Position numbers and translations under genes: made by a program. The notes below the pieces were generated by a model. It was not told the origin of the DNA. It saw only the letters and a list, made by a program, of their open reading frames with translations, and ran no database searches. A stretch of DNA of 64,000 bases from Salipiger aestuarii (GTDB taxonomy: Bacteria; Pseudomonadota; Alphaproteobacteria; Rhodobacterales; Rhodobacteraceae): contig NZ_QLMG01000011.1 of assembly GCF_003259905.1 (NCBI RefSeq), positions 42,613-106,612 of the forward strand, read 5' to 3'. Positions 38,214-47,095 of this stretch are shown here, piece by piece. Within the stretch, counting starts at the first letter, position 1, and each line of letters begins with the position of its first letter.

Positions 38214-38867
38214 TTACAGATGCGTGCGCTGTAACGATCGTGCGGCGCCCTCAAGATGCGGCACGCTGTTGAACTGGGTCAGCACCAAGCCCGACGGCAT
38301 CGGCTGAAACCGGTGCAAAGAGCTGTTCTCGATGGCAAGACAGGCATTCGCAAGCGCCCCCATCCCCAGATCCATCGTCAGCCGCATCGCCATCCCGATG
38401 ACCCCGCCCGACGTCACCACGACCGCGCGCCCGTCGCCGCCGGCAATGTCGTGCAGCACGTCGGACACCCGTGCCTGAAAGGCATCGAACGCCACCGGCG
38501 CGCCCTCCAGCGCACCCTCGCGCCAAAGCCCCAACAAACGCGGCATATGCAGCGAGAACTCCTCGCGGCAGGTCGGCATCGCGACCCCGTGCTGCACCTG
38601 GCAAAGCTGGGCCATGGTGAAATACTCAAACTCGTCAAGACGCGAATCCACCACAAGCTCAAGTCCCAGCGCCATCTCTTCGGCGGTCTCCCGGTGGCGT
38701 CGCAGCGTTCCGCAATAGCCCCGCGCAAACTGCTCTCCGCTGTCGCGCAGATGATCCCCGAGCCAGCGCGCCTGCTGACGCCCCAGCGCGCTCAGCCGGT
38801 CATAGGACAGCTCGTCGCGCGCCGCGGTATTGGCCTGCCCGTGACGCACCAGCGTGATATGAGACAT
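38214..38867 (-). CDS. Histidine phosphatase family protein
   Basis: 217-residue phosphoglycerate-mutase-like phosphatase. The catalytic LVRHGQA is at residues 6-12; later conserved parts are CGTLRRHRETAEEM and VVTSGGVIGMA (proton-donor and second His region is atypical, with SGG where family members have SHG). AAGGAAGG precedes the start. Substrate unknown. The SGG substitution may weaken catalysis. Confidence 0.8.
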   Translation of the reverse strand: MSHITLVRHGQANTAARDELSYDRLSALGRQQARWLGDHLRDSGEQFARGYCGTLRRHRETAEEMALGLELVVDSRLDEFEYFTMAQLCQVQHGVAMPTCREEFSLHMPRLLGLWREGALEGAPVAFDAFQARVSDVLHDIAGGDGRAVVVTSGGVIGMAMRLTMDLGMGALANACLAIENSSLHRFQPMPSGLVLTQFNSVPHLEGAARSLQRTHL

Positions 38868-39121
38868 ACGGCACCTTCCTTTTGACCGCCTGATACGAAC
38901 CGCGCCCGCAAATGAAAAGACGTTGCGCGCAAACCCTGGCACCTGTCGCCGCGGCTCCGCGTTCGTCACGGAATCGCAGCCGCCGCAACGTGCCGGCATA
39001 TGTCGCAGTCACCCGCCAAGGGCGCCAGACGGCCGATGCATCCGCCGCAAGGCGGATCAAGGCTCCCCTGCGCCGCGGAACGCGGCCCCTTGTGTGAAAG
39101 ACATCCCATCGCGGCGGAGGG

Positions 39122-39448
39122 TCAGCTGCCCTGATGGCGTTCGATCCACGACCGCATCTCTTCGGCCTCGTGACGCGCCTCGCGCAGGCCTTCCATCGCG
39201 GCGGACAGTTCCGCCTCGGTCTGGGTAAGCTGGTTGGTCAGTTCGGCCTCGCGCTGCTGCAGATAGGTGATTGCCTGGTCGCGGGTCTCTTCGGCCTCGT
39301 GCAGTTCCTGGCTCATGCGCTCCAGCTGGTCCACATCCGCCTGGCTGATTCGCTTGAACCGATTCACAAGCCAGTTCGAAAACCACCCCATGCAGAAAGC
39401 CACGAAGAGAATGATCGCCGTGGCGATCACGAATTCCGTCCTGTTCAT
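39122..39448 (-). CDS. Membrane-anchored coiled-coil protein
   Basis: 108 residues: one N-terminal membrane helix (about 5-27, VIATAIILFVAFCMGWFSNW) followed by a long Glu/Gln-rich coiled coil (35-105, e.g. QLERMSQELHEAEETRDQAI). No family name. It begins inside the stop of the OmpA-family gene upstream (ATGA overlap), so the two products are made together and may form one envelope assembly. Confidence 0.75.
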   Translation of the reverse strand: MNRTEFVIATAIILFVAFCMGWFSNWLVNRFKRISQADVDQLERMSQELHEAEETRDQAITYLQQREAELTNQLTQTEAELSAAMEGLREARHEAEEMRSWIERHQGS

Positions 39449-41364
39449 TCCCCTGCCTCGTCCGCACCGGCACCTGCTCCGGTGGCGTCGGTATCGCCCG
39501 TGGGGGCGCCGTCTTCAAGCTCTTCCAGCGTGGTCGGGGTGTCTTCGGCCGCCTCGGGCTGGATCAGCCGGAATTCGATCCGACGGTTGGCCTCGCGACC
39601 CTCTTCGGTGTCGTTCTCGGCGATGGGGTGCTCTTCTCCGTACCCTTTCACGCGGTAGGCGGCGGTCAGGACGTTGCGGTTGCGCAGCGCATCCAGCACC
39701 GATTGCGCCCGGTCCTGGCTCAGCTGCTGGTTCATCGTCTCACGCCCCTGGCTGTCTGTGTGCCCCTGAATTTCCAGAGGAATGTCGCCGCACAGTTTCA
39801 ACAGCTTGCCGATGTCGTCCATCACGTCCTTGGCCGACGCATCCAGATTGGCCGAGCCCGGCTCAAAGGTGATCTTGCGGTCGCCGACGATCTCGACGAT
39901 CTGGGATTCGCATTGCTCGGGCGTCGGGATCCCCAGATCGGGATCGAGCTTTTCCCGATAGGTCACGTCGATCTGAAATTCCGCCTGATCGCCCAGCTTG
40001 TCCGCCAGCAGCACCGAAATTTCGTCGTTCGCGTCCTGGTTGCCGGTGTTGCCGGTGACGCGCACAAGATCCGGCGTGACCCGGACGGCGCCGTTGGACA
40101 GCTCGCCCAGGGCTTCGATCGCGGCAAGCACCCGCGTCGACCAGGCCTTTGGCAGGTCTTCATCGACCCGCGCGGCGGTGTAGACAGCGCTTGATCCGAA
40201 CTGCGCCCGCGCCAGGCTGTCCACCGTCTGACGGGTGATTTCGCTGTTCACCCGGCCCCGCAGCTGCACCGATCCTTCGGGCGACAGCGTGACAGTGAAT
40301 TCGCGCAGGCCCTGTTCGGAGGCGTCGGGGGTTTCGGGCAGCACCGCATGCAGCGCAAATACCTCGGGCAGACCGCTTTCCAGCTCGCCCACCACCCGGT
40401 CGAACAGCACCTGATCGGTGCCCTCATCCGCCAGCAGCGCGATATCGGCGTTGGAAAACGTGACAGACCCGTGTCCCAGTTCGGACAGCGCCCCGATCGC
40501 CATGACCGCCGCTTCCGCCCAACGCCCGGACGGAACCCCCAGGCCCAGCCGGCAGCTGGCCCGCCTGCTCGCGCCAACCGCCTGCGCGGCGCCCAGGATC
40601 ATGGCACGCGACGCTTCGGTATCCGCCGAACAGGCATCAAAGCGCGGGCCGGTTTCGTCGATCAAAAAGCGCAGCGTGAACGGCGTGATGACCGGGCGCG
40701 GCGCCGACAGGTCCAGCACCAGCGACACGCCCTGCGGCACCCGCCGTTCCAGATCCGCGCGCAGGCGGCGGCGTGCCTCGACGCTTTCGGTCATCGCCTT
40801 GATCGCCACGGTACCGGCGCCGACCGACACCTTGGACCGCGGCAGTTGCGCCAGCGACCGTTCGGCATAGCGCAGCGCAGCGTCCCAGCCTTCGGGCGGG
40901 GGAAAATCGGCGGTTTCCAGCAGGTCCGACACCTCGCCCGTTTCGCCCACGGTGGCGCGGAACCGTTCCAGCAGGGCATCCAGATCGGTCGATGCGGGCA
41001 CCAGCCCGATCACCGAGAGGCCGTCATCGTTGCGCAGCACCTCGATCGAAAACCGCGGCGGGCGGATCTCGGCCGGTTCGGCCACCAGCATCTGGTCGAT
41101 CACCCGCGCGCTGTCCACCACGCGCCCCGCGACCGTCACGGCACGAAAACGCGCCGCTTCGTCCGGGGCCTCGCCGATCAGGAAGACCTGCAACCCGTTG
41201 ACGTCGACCTCGGCCCAGTCCAGCTCTTCCAGGTTCAGTTCGGTCTCGACCCCCGCGCGCGAGCTGTTCTCGACAAGGTGCAGACCGAAAAAGGCAAGAA
41301 GCACGCACAGAAGGGCCGCGCCGACCAGCGTCGCAGCGGGAATTGCGAGTCGTGACAGGTGCAT
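39445..41364 (-). CDS. OmpA-family protein with BON-like repeats
   Basis: 639-residue envelope protein: one N-terminal membrane segment (about 5-28), a long region with repeated BON-type units (for example VQLRGRVNSEITRQTVDS), and a C-terminal OmpA peptidoglycan-binding domain (about 500-610) with FEPGSANLD, EIQGHTDSQG and NQQLSQDRAQSV. It probably links the inner membrane to the cell wall, like ArfA/OmpA-like proteins of Rhodobacterales. The tail after residue 610 is acidic and low-complexity. Confidence 0.85.
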   Translation of the reverse strand: MHLSRLAIPAATLVGAALLCVLLAFFGLHLVENSSRAGVETELNLEELDWAEVDVNGLQVFLIGEAPDEAARFRAVTVAGRVVDSARVIDQMLVAEPAEIRPPRFSIEVLRNDDGLSVIGLVPASTDLDALLERFRATVGETGEVSDLLETADFPPPEGWDAALRYAERSLAQLPRSKVSVGAGTVAIKAMTESVEARRRLRADLERRVPQGVSLVLDLSAPRPVITPFTLRFLIDETGPRFDACSADTEASRAMILGAAQAVGASRRASCRLGLGVPSGRWAEAAVMAIGALSELGHGSVTFSNADIALLADEGTDQVLFDRVVGELESGLPEVFALHAVLPETPDASEQGLREFTVTLSPEGSVQLRGRVNSEITRQTVDSLARAQFGSSAVYTAARVDEDLPKAWSTRVLAAIEALGELSNGAVRVTPDLVRVTGNTGNQDANDEISVLLADKLGDQAEFQIDVTYREKLDPDLGIPTPEQCESQIVEIVGDRKITFEPGSANLDASAKDVMDDIGKLLKLCGDIPLEIQGHTDSQGRETMNQQLSQDRAQSVLDALRNRNVLTAAYRVKGYGEEHPIAENDTEEGREANRRIEFRLIQPEAAEDTPTTLEELEDGAPTGDTDATGAGAGADEAGE

Positions 41365-41424
41365 GGGGCCCCTTTTCCTTTTATCGTTTCCCGACCTGAT
41401 ACGCCGCAGCCCCCCGTGGCGCAA

Positions 41425-42393
41425 TCACACCAGAAGCGCGATGGCGAAAAACAGCACGGGCAACAGCCCGGCGTCGCGGTTGGCGCGAAACAGCATGAGC
41501 AGCCGGTCGTTGTCATTCAGGTCCAGCTTGCGCATCTGCCAAAGCATGTGCCAGCCGAACGCCCATGGCCCGGCAATCAGCAGGCCCAGCCTTGCAAACG
41601 CGTCCTGCGGCACCGCCAGCGCGACCGCCCCCGCCATCAGCGCCACCGCGATTACAAGGAACCCGGTCAACCAGCGCGGGGTGGCGGCGTCTCCGAACAG
41701 GCGCGCGGTGGATTTGACCCCGATCAGCGCGTCGTCTTCCTTGTCCTGATGGGCATAGATCGTGTCGTAAAACAGCGTCCAGGCCATGCCCGACAGGTAC
41801 AACAGCACCGCAGGCAGCCCCAGAGTTCCGCTGTGCGCCGTCCAGGCCAGCAACGCGCCCCAGTTGAAGGCGATCCCCAGAAACACCTGCGGCCACCAGG
41901 TGAACCGCTTGGCGAACGGGTAGATCGCCACCGGCAGCAGCGACAGCACGCCAAGGCCGATCGCCGTGACGGGAAAGGTCACGAGGATGCCAAAGGCGAC
42001 CAGGCACTGGATCACCGCCCAACCCAGCGCCCGCCGGGTCGTCACCTGCCCCGAAGGGATGGGCCGCGATGCCGTGCGCGCCACGCTGGCGTCGATATGC
42101 CGGTCGGTGATGTCGTTCCAGGTGCAGCCCGCGCCGCGCATCAGGAATGCACCGATGCCGCACCCGGCAAAGATCCAAAGGTCGAACCACCCGGCCCGCC
42201 CGTCCGCCGCCATCGCCAGCAACAACCCCCACCAGCACGGCAGCAGCAACAGCCACGTTCCGATGGGGCGGTCCGCCCGGCTCAGCCGCAGATATGGGCG
42301 CGCAAAGGCAGGCGCGCGCCGGTCGACCCAGTTGCCGCGCACCGCGTCGCGGACCTGTCCATCTGCCTCTGGCCTTGTTCCGGTGGGGGACAT
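41425..42393 (-). CDS. ubiA: 4-hydroxybenzoate polyprenyltransferase
   Basis: Integral membrane prenyltransferase of 322 residues that attaches the polyprenyl tail to 4-hydroxybenzoate in ubiquinone synthesis. Both Asp-rich diphosphate/Mg motifs are seen: NDITDRHID and YDTIYAHQDKEDD. About eight membrane helices. The start codon at 42393 abuts the rsmE start codon head-to-head (CATATG) with no bases between; a downstream GTG start is possible. Confidence 0.93.
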   Translation of the reverse strand: MSPTGTRPEADGQVRDAVRGNWVDRRAPAFARPYLRLSRADRPIGTWLLLLPCWWGLLLAMAADGRAGWFDLWIFAGCGIGAFLMRGAGCTWNDITDRHIDASVARTASRPIPSGQVTTRRALGWAVIQCLVAFGILVTFPVTAIGLGVLSLLPVAIYPFAKRFTWWPQVFLGIAFNWGALLAWTAHSGTLGLPAVLLYLSGMAWTLFYDTIYAHQDKEDDALIGVKSTARLFGDAATPRWLTGFLVIAVALMAGAVALAVPQDAFARLGLLIAGPWAFGWHMLWQMRKLDLNDNDRLLMLFRANRDAGLLPVLFFAIALLV

Positions 42394-43128
42394 ATGGTGC
42401 GCCTCATGACTGCGAAGGTTCGACTGTTTGTAGATCACCCGCTTGGGGCGGGACAACCTGTCCCGCTCGACCGGGATCAGGCGCATTATCTCTTTTCCGT
42501 GATGCGGCTGTCCAGCGGCGCGGCGCTCAAGCTGTTCAACGGGCAGGACGGCGAATGGCTGGCCGAGGTTTCCGAGGCCGGAAAAAAGGGCGGAGCGGCG
42601 ATCTGCACCGCGCCCCTGCGCGACCAGTCCATGCCCTGCGACCTGTGGCTGCTGTTCGCACCGATAAAAAAGGCGCGCACCGATTTCATCGTGGAAAAGG
42701 CGGTCGAACTGGGCGTGTCGCGCATCCTGCCGGTGCAGACGCAATTCACCAACTCCGATCGCATCCGGCAGGATCGCCTGCAAGCCCACGCCATGGAAGC
42801 CGCCGAACAATGCGGCGCGCTGCACGTCCCGCAGGTGGGCGACCTGACCCGGCTCGATCACCTGCTGTCCAACTGGCCGACCGAGCGCAAACTGCTGTTC
42901 TGCGACGAGGCCGAGGCCGGCGCGCGCGCGCCGGCACTGTCCGGCGCCCCCGCCCCCGCGGCGATCCTTATCGGGCCAGAGGGCGGGTTTTCCGACGCCG
43001 AACGCAACCGCCTGCACGCGATGGATCAAACCCGTGTCATCGCGCTGGGGCCGCGCATCCTGCGCGCCGACACGGCGGCGGTCGCGGCGCTGACCCTGTG
43101 GCAGACGACCTGCGGAGACTGGTTTTAA
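42394..43128 (+). CDS. rsmE: 16S rRNA (uracil1498-N3)-methyltransferase
   Basis: SPOUT-class methyltransferase of 244 residues. The C-terminal knot with SAM-binding LIGPEGGFSDAE and LGPRILRADTA is intact, and the N-terminal PUA-like part has HYLFSVMRLSSGA. ATG at 42394 follows GGGGGA; MTAKVRLF at 42406 is an alternative. Divergent from ubiA with abutting starts. AAGGAG for the next gene overlaps its stop codon. Confidence 0.93.
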   Translation: MVRLMTAKVRLFVDHPLGAGQPVPLDRDQAHYLFSVMRLSSGAALKLFNGQDGEWLAEVSEAGKKGGAAICTAPLRDQSMPCDLWLLFAPIKKARTDFIVEKAVELGVSRILPVQTQFTNSDRIRQDRLQAHAMEAAEQCGALHVPQVGDLTRLDHLLSNWPTERKLLFCDEAEAGARAPALSGAPAPAAILIGPEGGFSDAERNRLHAMDQTRVIALGPRILRADTAAVAALTLWQTTCGDWF

Positions 43129-43141
43129 GGAGTGAACGTGA

Positions 43142-43906
43142 ATGGACCCCAAATATCCCTCCTGGCTGAAAGCGCAGGGTTATCAAGACAATACGTGTGT
43201 TGCGCAATTGCATCGTGTTCAGCGTGTCGAACAGTATTATGGCTCTTTGGACGAGGCGCTTGAAACTGGTCAATTCGAAGCGATCATCGGCGAGCTTAGC
43301 TATTCAATGGATGATGAACGCCACGCCCGCGCCAACCCATCCAAGATTCCGTTTCAAGGCAACATCCGAAATAATCTGGCTTCCTACAAAAACGCAGCGA
43401 TGCGATATGCGACATTCGCGCATAACCCTGATTTGGAAGACAGATCCGTGCCGAATCTCGTCACGCGAAGAGGATCGCAGGAATGCGAAGATACGTCATC
43501 GGCAGCAATCGAGACGCCAGAGAGACAACGGTTGGCCCTTGAACGTGACATGCAAGTCGCGCTTCGCCGGGACATTGCCCAACTGGACCCCACGCTAGAG
43601 ATCATCGACGAGGGTGCCGAACACTCGGTCGACAGCGGCTTTATCGACATTCTCTGCAAAAATCGCGACGGAGATATTGTGGTTGTCGAACTCAAGGCCG
43701 GAAAATCGGACAGCCGCGTCATAGCGCAAACCCTAGGATACATGGGGGATCTGATAACAGAAAACCCTGAAACCCCCGTGCAAGGGATCATCGTGGCTCA
43801 TGACTTCGACAAGAGGACCATCGCTGCAGCCCGTGCGGTCGCCGGGCTAAAACTGGCACGCTACGAAGTCGCTTTCAGCTTTGTCTTCGAAGACGACTTC
43901 AGATGA
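43142..43906 (+). CDS. NucS-like/PD-(D/E)XK nuclease family protein
   Basis: 254 residues. The C-terminal half has a PD-(D/E)XK core: SGFIDILCKNRDGDIVVVEL followed by KAGKSDSRVIAQTLGYMGDL, with the Asp and the ExK lysine, as in endonuclease NucS (DUF91). The N-terminal 130 residues are charged and unlike the mismatch-repair NucS N-domain. Base composition is visibly more AT-rich than the flanking rsmE and gshA genes, indicating transfer. It overlaps the next gene by four bases. A DNA-end or restriction role is inference. Confidence 0.7.
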   Translation: MDPKYPSWLKAQGYQDNTCVAQLHRVQRVEQYYGSLDEALETGQFEAIIGELSYSMDDERHARANPSKIPFQGNIRNNLASYKNAAMRYATFAHNPDLEDRSVPNLVTRRGSQECEDTSSAAIETPERQRLALERDMQVALRRDIAQLDPTLEIIDEGAEHSVDSGFIDILCKNRDGDIVVVELKAGKSDSRVIAQTLGYMGDLITENPETPVQGIIVAHDFDKRTIAAARAVAGLKLARYEVAFSFVFEDDFR

Positions 43907-44427
43907 TCCGCCCCGAAGCCCGTGCCGCCTTTGCCCGCTGGTCCGAGGCGATGTGGGGCGCCGCCATCCTTGCGCTGGGGCTGTACTGGGGCTTTTTCAC
44001 CGGGGGTGGCCTGCTGCACTGGCTGGGCTTTGCGGTCGCCATCGCGGGCGCGCTGCTGGTCGTCGCGGGCATCCAGCGCGGGCGTTTTCGTACCGGCTCT
44101 GGCGGGCCGGGCATCGTGCAGATCGTCGAGGGCCGCATCGTCTATATGGGGCCGCTGTCGGGCGGGGTGGCCGATCTGGACACGCTGACCCGGCTGGTGC
44201 TGGACCCGACCGGCAAACCCGCCCGCTGGATGCTGCATCGGAAAGATCAGCCGGTGCTGACGATTCCGGTCAGCGCACAAGGCGCCGAGGCGCTGTTCGA
44301 CGCCTTTTCCGCCCTGCCCGGACTTCAAACCGAACGCATGCTTTCGGCGCTGAATGGCGCACGCGCCGAGGCGGTCACTGTCTGGCAGTCCGCTTCGTGC
44401 AAATCCACACAGCTGCGTCTGCATTGA
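43903..44427 (+). CDS. Membrane protein of unknown function, 174 residues
   Basis: Two N-terminal membrane helices (AMWGAAILALGLYWGFF and HWLGFAVAIAGALLVVAGI, about 17-56) followed by a soluble part with PGIVQIVEGRIVYMGPLSGG. No family I can name with confidence. Its ATG overlaps the nuclease stop (ATGA). The high GC matches the core genome, so it belongs to the original rsmE-gshA neighbourhood rather than to the inserted nuclease. Confidence 0.75.
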   Translation: MIRPEARAAFARWSEAMWGAAILALGLYWGFFTGGGLLHWLGFAVAIAGALLVVAGIQRGRFRTGSGGPGIVQIVEGRIVYMGPLSGGVADLDTLTRLVLDPTGKPARWMLHRKDQPVLTIPVSAQGAEALFDAFSALPGLQTERMLSALNGARAEAVTVWQSASCKSTQLRLH

Positions 44428-44493
44428 CATCGGCGGGCGCAACACCCAATCGTGCCTTTCAAGCCACACAGCCACCAGCGGAGCGCCCCCAAC

Positions 44494-45864
44494 ATGTCCA
44501 TCCCTCAGACCGGCGGCGGGCCGATCGAAAACCAGTCCCAGCTTGCGGAATACCTCGAAGCGGGCAGCAAGCCGGAAGCCGACTGGCGCATCGGCACCGA
44601 GCATGAGAAATTCGGCTACCTGACCGACACCCACGAACCGCTGCCCTATGACGGGCCGCGTTCCATCGTCGCGGTGCTCGAAGGGCTGCGGGATCGCTAC
44701 GGCTGGGATCCGGTCACCGAAGGCGGCCATCTGATCGGCCTGACCAAGGACGGTGCCAACGTGTCGCTGGAACCGGGCGGCGCCCTGGAACTGTCCGGCG
44801 CCCCGCTGGAAACCATCCATCAGACCTGCGACGAGGTGAACGAACACCTGCGCGAGGTCAAAAGCATCTCCGACGCCATCGGCGTTGGCTTCATCGGACT
44901 TGGCGCCGCGCCCGAATGGAAACACGACGACGTATCGCTGATGCCCAAGGGGCGCTACAAGCTGATGGATGCCTATATGGACAAGGTGGGTACCTCCGGA
45001 AAGGTGATGATGCGGCGCACCTGCACCGTTCAGGTCAACCTCGATTTCGGTTCCGAGGCGGACATGGTCAAGAAAATGCGCGTGGCCCTGGCCTTGCAGC
45101 CCGTGGCAACCGCGCTGTTCGCCAACTCGCCGTTTTTCGAAGGCAAGCCCAACGGCATGAAAAGCTACCGCAGCTATGTCTGGCGCAACCTCGATGCGGA
45201 CCGCACCGGCATGCTGCCCTTTGTCTTCGACGAGGGCTTCGGGTTTGAACAGTATGTCGATTACGCGCTCGATGTGCCGATGTACTTCGTCTACCGCGAT
45301 GGCAAATATATCGACGCGCTCGGCCAGTCATTCCGGGATTTCATGAAGGGCAAGCTGCCCGCGCTTCCCGGAGAGGTGCCCACCCTGTCGGACTGGGCCG
45401 ATCACCTGACCACGATCTTTCCCGAGGCCCGGCTGAAGAAATTCATCGAAATGCGAGGCGCCGACGGCGGACCGTGGCGGCGGCTGTGCGCCCTGCCCGC
45501 GTTCTGGGTCGGGCTGACCTATGACGGTACGGCGCTGGATGCGGCCTATGATCTGATAAAGGGCTGGGACGCGCCCACGCGCGAGGCGCTGCGCGTCGCG
45601 GCGGCGGATCAGGCGCTGGATGCCGTGGTCGAAGGGATCTCGATGCACGACCTTGCGTCACGTTGCATCGACATCGCCGAAGCGGGCCTGAAATCCCGTG
45701 CCCGTCCCGGCGCCGGTGGCCTGCTGCCGGACGAGACCCATTTCCTGAACGCACTGAAGGAAAGCACCGAAAGCGGCAAGGTGCTCGCCGACGAAATGCT
45801 CGATCATTACAACGGCGACTGGAACGGGGATCTTGGGCGCATCTACGCGGCCTACAGCTATTGA
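44494..45864 (+). CDS. gshA: Glutamate-cysteine ligase (plant/alphaproteobacterial type)
   Basis: 456-residue enzyme that joins glutamate and cysteine, the first step of glutathione synthesis. IGTEHEKFGY, GGHLIGLTKDGANVSLEPGG and MMRRTCTVQVNLDFGSE are typical of this class, which is unlike E. coli GshA. The start at 44494 matches the family N-terminus. The nearby convergent DUF805 gene shares a GC-rich imperfect inverted repeat in the 48-base gap, which might terminate both. Confidence 0.93.
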   Translation: MSIPQTGGGPIENQSQLAEYLEAGSKPEADWRIGTEHEKFGYLTDTHEPLPYDGPRSIVAVLEGLRDRYGWDPVTEGGHLIGLTKDGANVSLEPGGALELSGAPLETIHQTCDEVNEHLREVKSISDAIGVGFIGLGAAPEWKHDDVSLMPKGRYKLMDAYMDKVGTSGKVMMRRTCTVQVNLDFGSEADMVKKMRVALALQPVATALFANSPFFEGKPNGMKSYRSYVWRNLDADRTGMLPFVFDEGFGFEQYVDYALDVPMYFVYRDGKYIDALGQSFRDFMKGKLPALPGEVPTLSDWADHLTTIFPEARLKKFIEMRGADGGPWRRLCALPAFWVGLTYDGTALDAAYDLIKGWDAPTREALRVAAADQALDAVVEGISMHDLASRCIDIAEAGLKSRARPGAGGLLPDETHFLNALKESTESGKVLADEMLDHYNGDWNGDLGRIYAAYSY

Positions 45865-45912
45865 CCGACCGTGCGCGCGGGTGCGCCTGACGGACCCGCG
45901 CACACGCCGCGA

Positions 45913-46500
45913 TCAGGGGGTGCCGCTGCGCGAAATGTTGCGCATGAAATAGTCATGCACTTCTTGCTTGCGGCGCGCGGTCTCGTCCGCCGATCGTTCT
46001 GCGTTGCGCTGAAGAAGCACGGCGTAGGAATCGAGCGGGCTGGCGACGTGCCTGCTTTTCCCGGCGCGCCGGCCTTGCGCGTCAAGCCTGTTGGGTCCGC
46101 CCCGCCACGGGTCACGCGGGGGGCCCCATTCGTTGATCTCGGGCCTGGACGGCATTGTCAGCATGCCCAGCAGCACAATCGGCCCGACCAGCGGAATCCA
46201 CTGAACCAGAATCCACCATGCGGACCGACCGCTGTCGTGCAGGCGCCGCGCCATGGAACTGAGGCTGGGCACAAAGGTCAGGATCATCATGATCGGCGAC
46301 CAATAGGTCAGCGGGTTCAGCGTGGGCCGGCCTGTCAGCGAAAGCGATGTCGCCACCGTTTTGAGATCGGCAAAGGCCGCGACGCCCATCAGCGCGAACA
46401 CCACCGTGTTGGGCCACCAGTATTCCGAACGCGCCGCGCGTCCGCCAAAGCGAAAGGCGCCCAGCAGATAGGATTCGAAGGCGGCGATGGGACCATGCAT
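45913..46500 (-). CDS. DUF805 family membrane protein
   Basis: 195 residues with the DUF805 opening FRFGGRAARSEYWW, three to four membrane helices (about 30-130) and RRLHDSGRSAWW in the conserved loop. Function unknown. The tail after residue 135 is charged and contains ARRKQEVHDYFMRNIS. AGGGAGA precedes the ATG at 46500; longer upstream starts are unlikely since they lie in the repeat region. Confidence 0.82.
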   Translation of the reverse strand: MHGPIAAFESYLLGAFRFGGRAARSEYWWPNTVVFALMGVAAFADLKTVATSLSLTGRPTLNPLTYWSPIMMILTFVPSLSSMARRLHDSGRSAWWILVQWIPLVGPIVLLGMLTMPSRPEINEWGPPRDPWRGGPNRLDAQGRRAGKSRHVASPLDSYAVLLQRNAERSADETARRKQEVHDYFMRNISRSGTP

Positions 46501-46686
46501 ACGGGCGTCTCCCTGTCCCCTGCCCGGCTTTGCCGCCGGTTGGGGTGTCTTGGTGGCTTTGGTAGAGCGTGCCGCGATCGACGGCGAAAATGCGGCGAAT
46601 GCGGGTCCATTCGGCGCGATATGGTTCGAATGGCGCCGTATAACCGGGGCTGGGCCGACGATCTGCACCTAGGGGTATCCTGCACC

Positions 46687-46771
46687 TGGGGGAATGAAGT
46701 CCTCGACGCCATGTACTGGGTGGGGGCTGAAAACGACGTGGCGCCGAGGGAAGCCATATGCAGCTACCCCT
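46687..46771. repeat. Direct repeat, copy A
   Basis: About 80 bp sharing ACTGGGTGGGGGCTGAAAA, GCCGAGGGAAGC and TGCAGCTACCCC with copy B 241 bp downstream. Differences include short indels that shift the frame, so the conservation is not obviously of a protein. Confidence 0.75.
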
Positions 46772-46927
46772 TCGTTCTGGCCCGGATTTCAGGCGAAAAT
46801 AGGTTGGCGCGGGGGCGTTGTTGCGACCGCTCCGATGGGGCTGCGATGGCCGCGCACTGGCAAGCCGAGAGGCGCCGGAACACAGCGGGCCACCCGCGCG
46901 CGGCAGGTCAAGACCAGTCCAATGATG

Positions 46928-47008
46928 TGGGGGGAAGTACCTCGGCGCCACGCACTGGGTGGGGGCTGAAAAGGCGTGACGCCGAGGGAAGCATATTGCA
47001 GCTACCCC
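46928..47008. repeat. Direct repeat, copy B
   Basis: Second copy of the ~80-bp unit with the same three conserved blocks and small indels relative to copy A. The 157 bp between copies is unrelated. Confidence 0.75.
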
Positions 47009-47095
47009 ACCTTTATCGCCGCTCAATCGGGCGGCATTGCGATGGGATTGCGGCGCTTTCAGGGTCATTCCGCCCGCCCCCCGCGACGCCGCGTG

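Larger units (their letters stand above)
46501..47095. other. 595-base non-coding stretch with two direct repeats
   Basis: Between the DUF805 start and the RsbW-like stop. I see no supported gene; several open frames cross it but change frame between the two repeat copies. It holds an imperfect direct repeat of about 80 bp (46687-46771 and 46928-47008). Possible uses include a small RNA or an old duplicated remnant. Confidence 0.5.

Noticed and set aside
46112..47068. Leftward frame of 318 codons across the repeat-bearing gap
   Set aside because: Composition is Pro/Arg/Ser-rich without domains, and it overlaps the DUF805 gene in another frame; indels between the repeat copies argue against coding.
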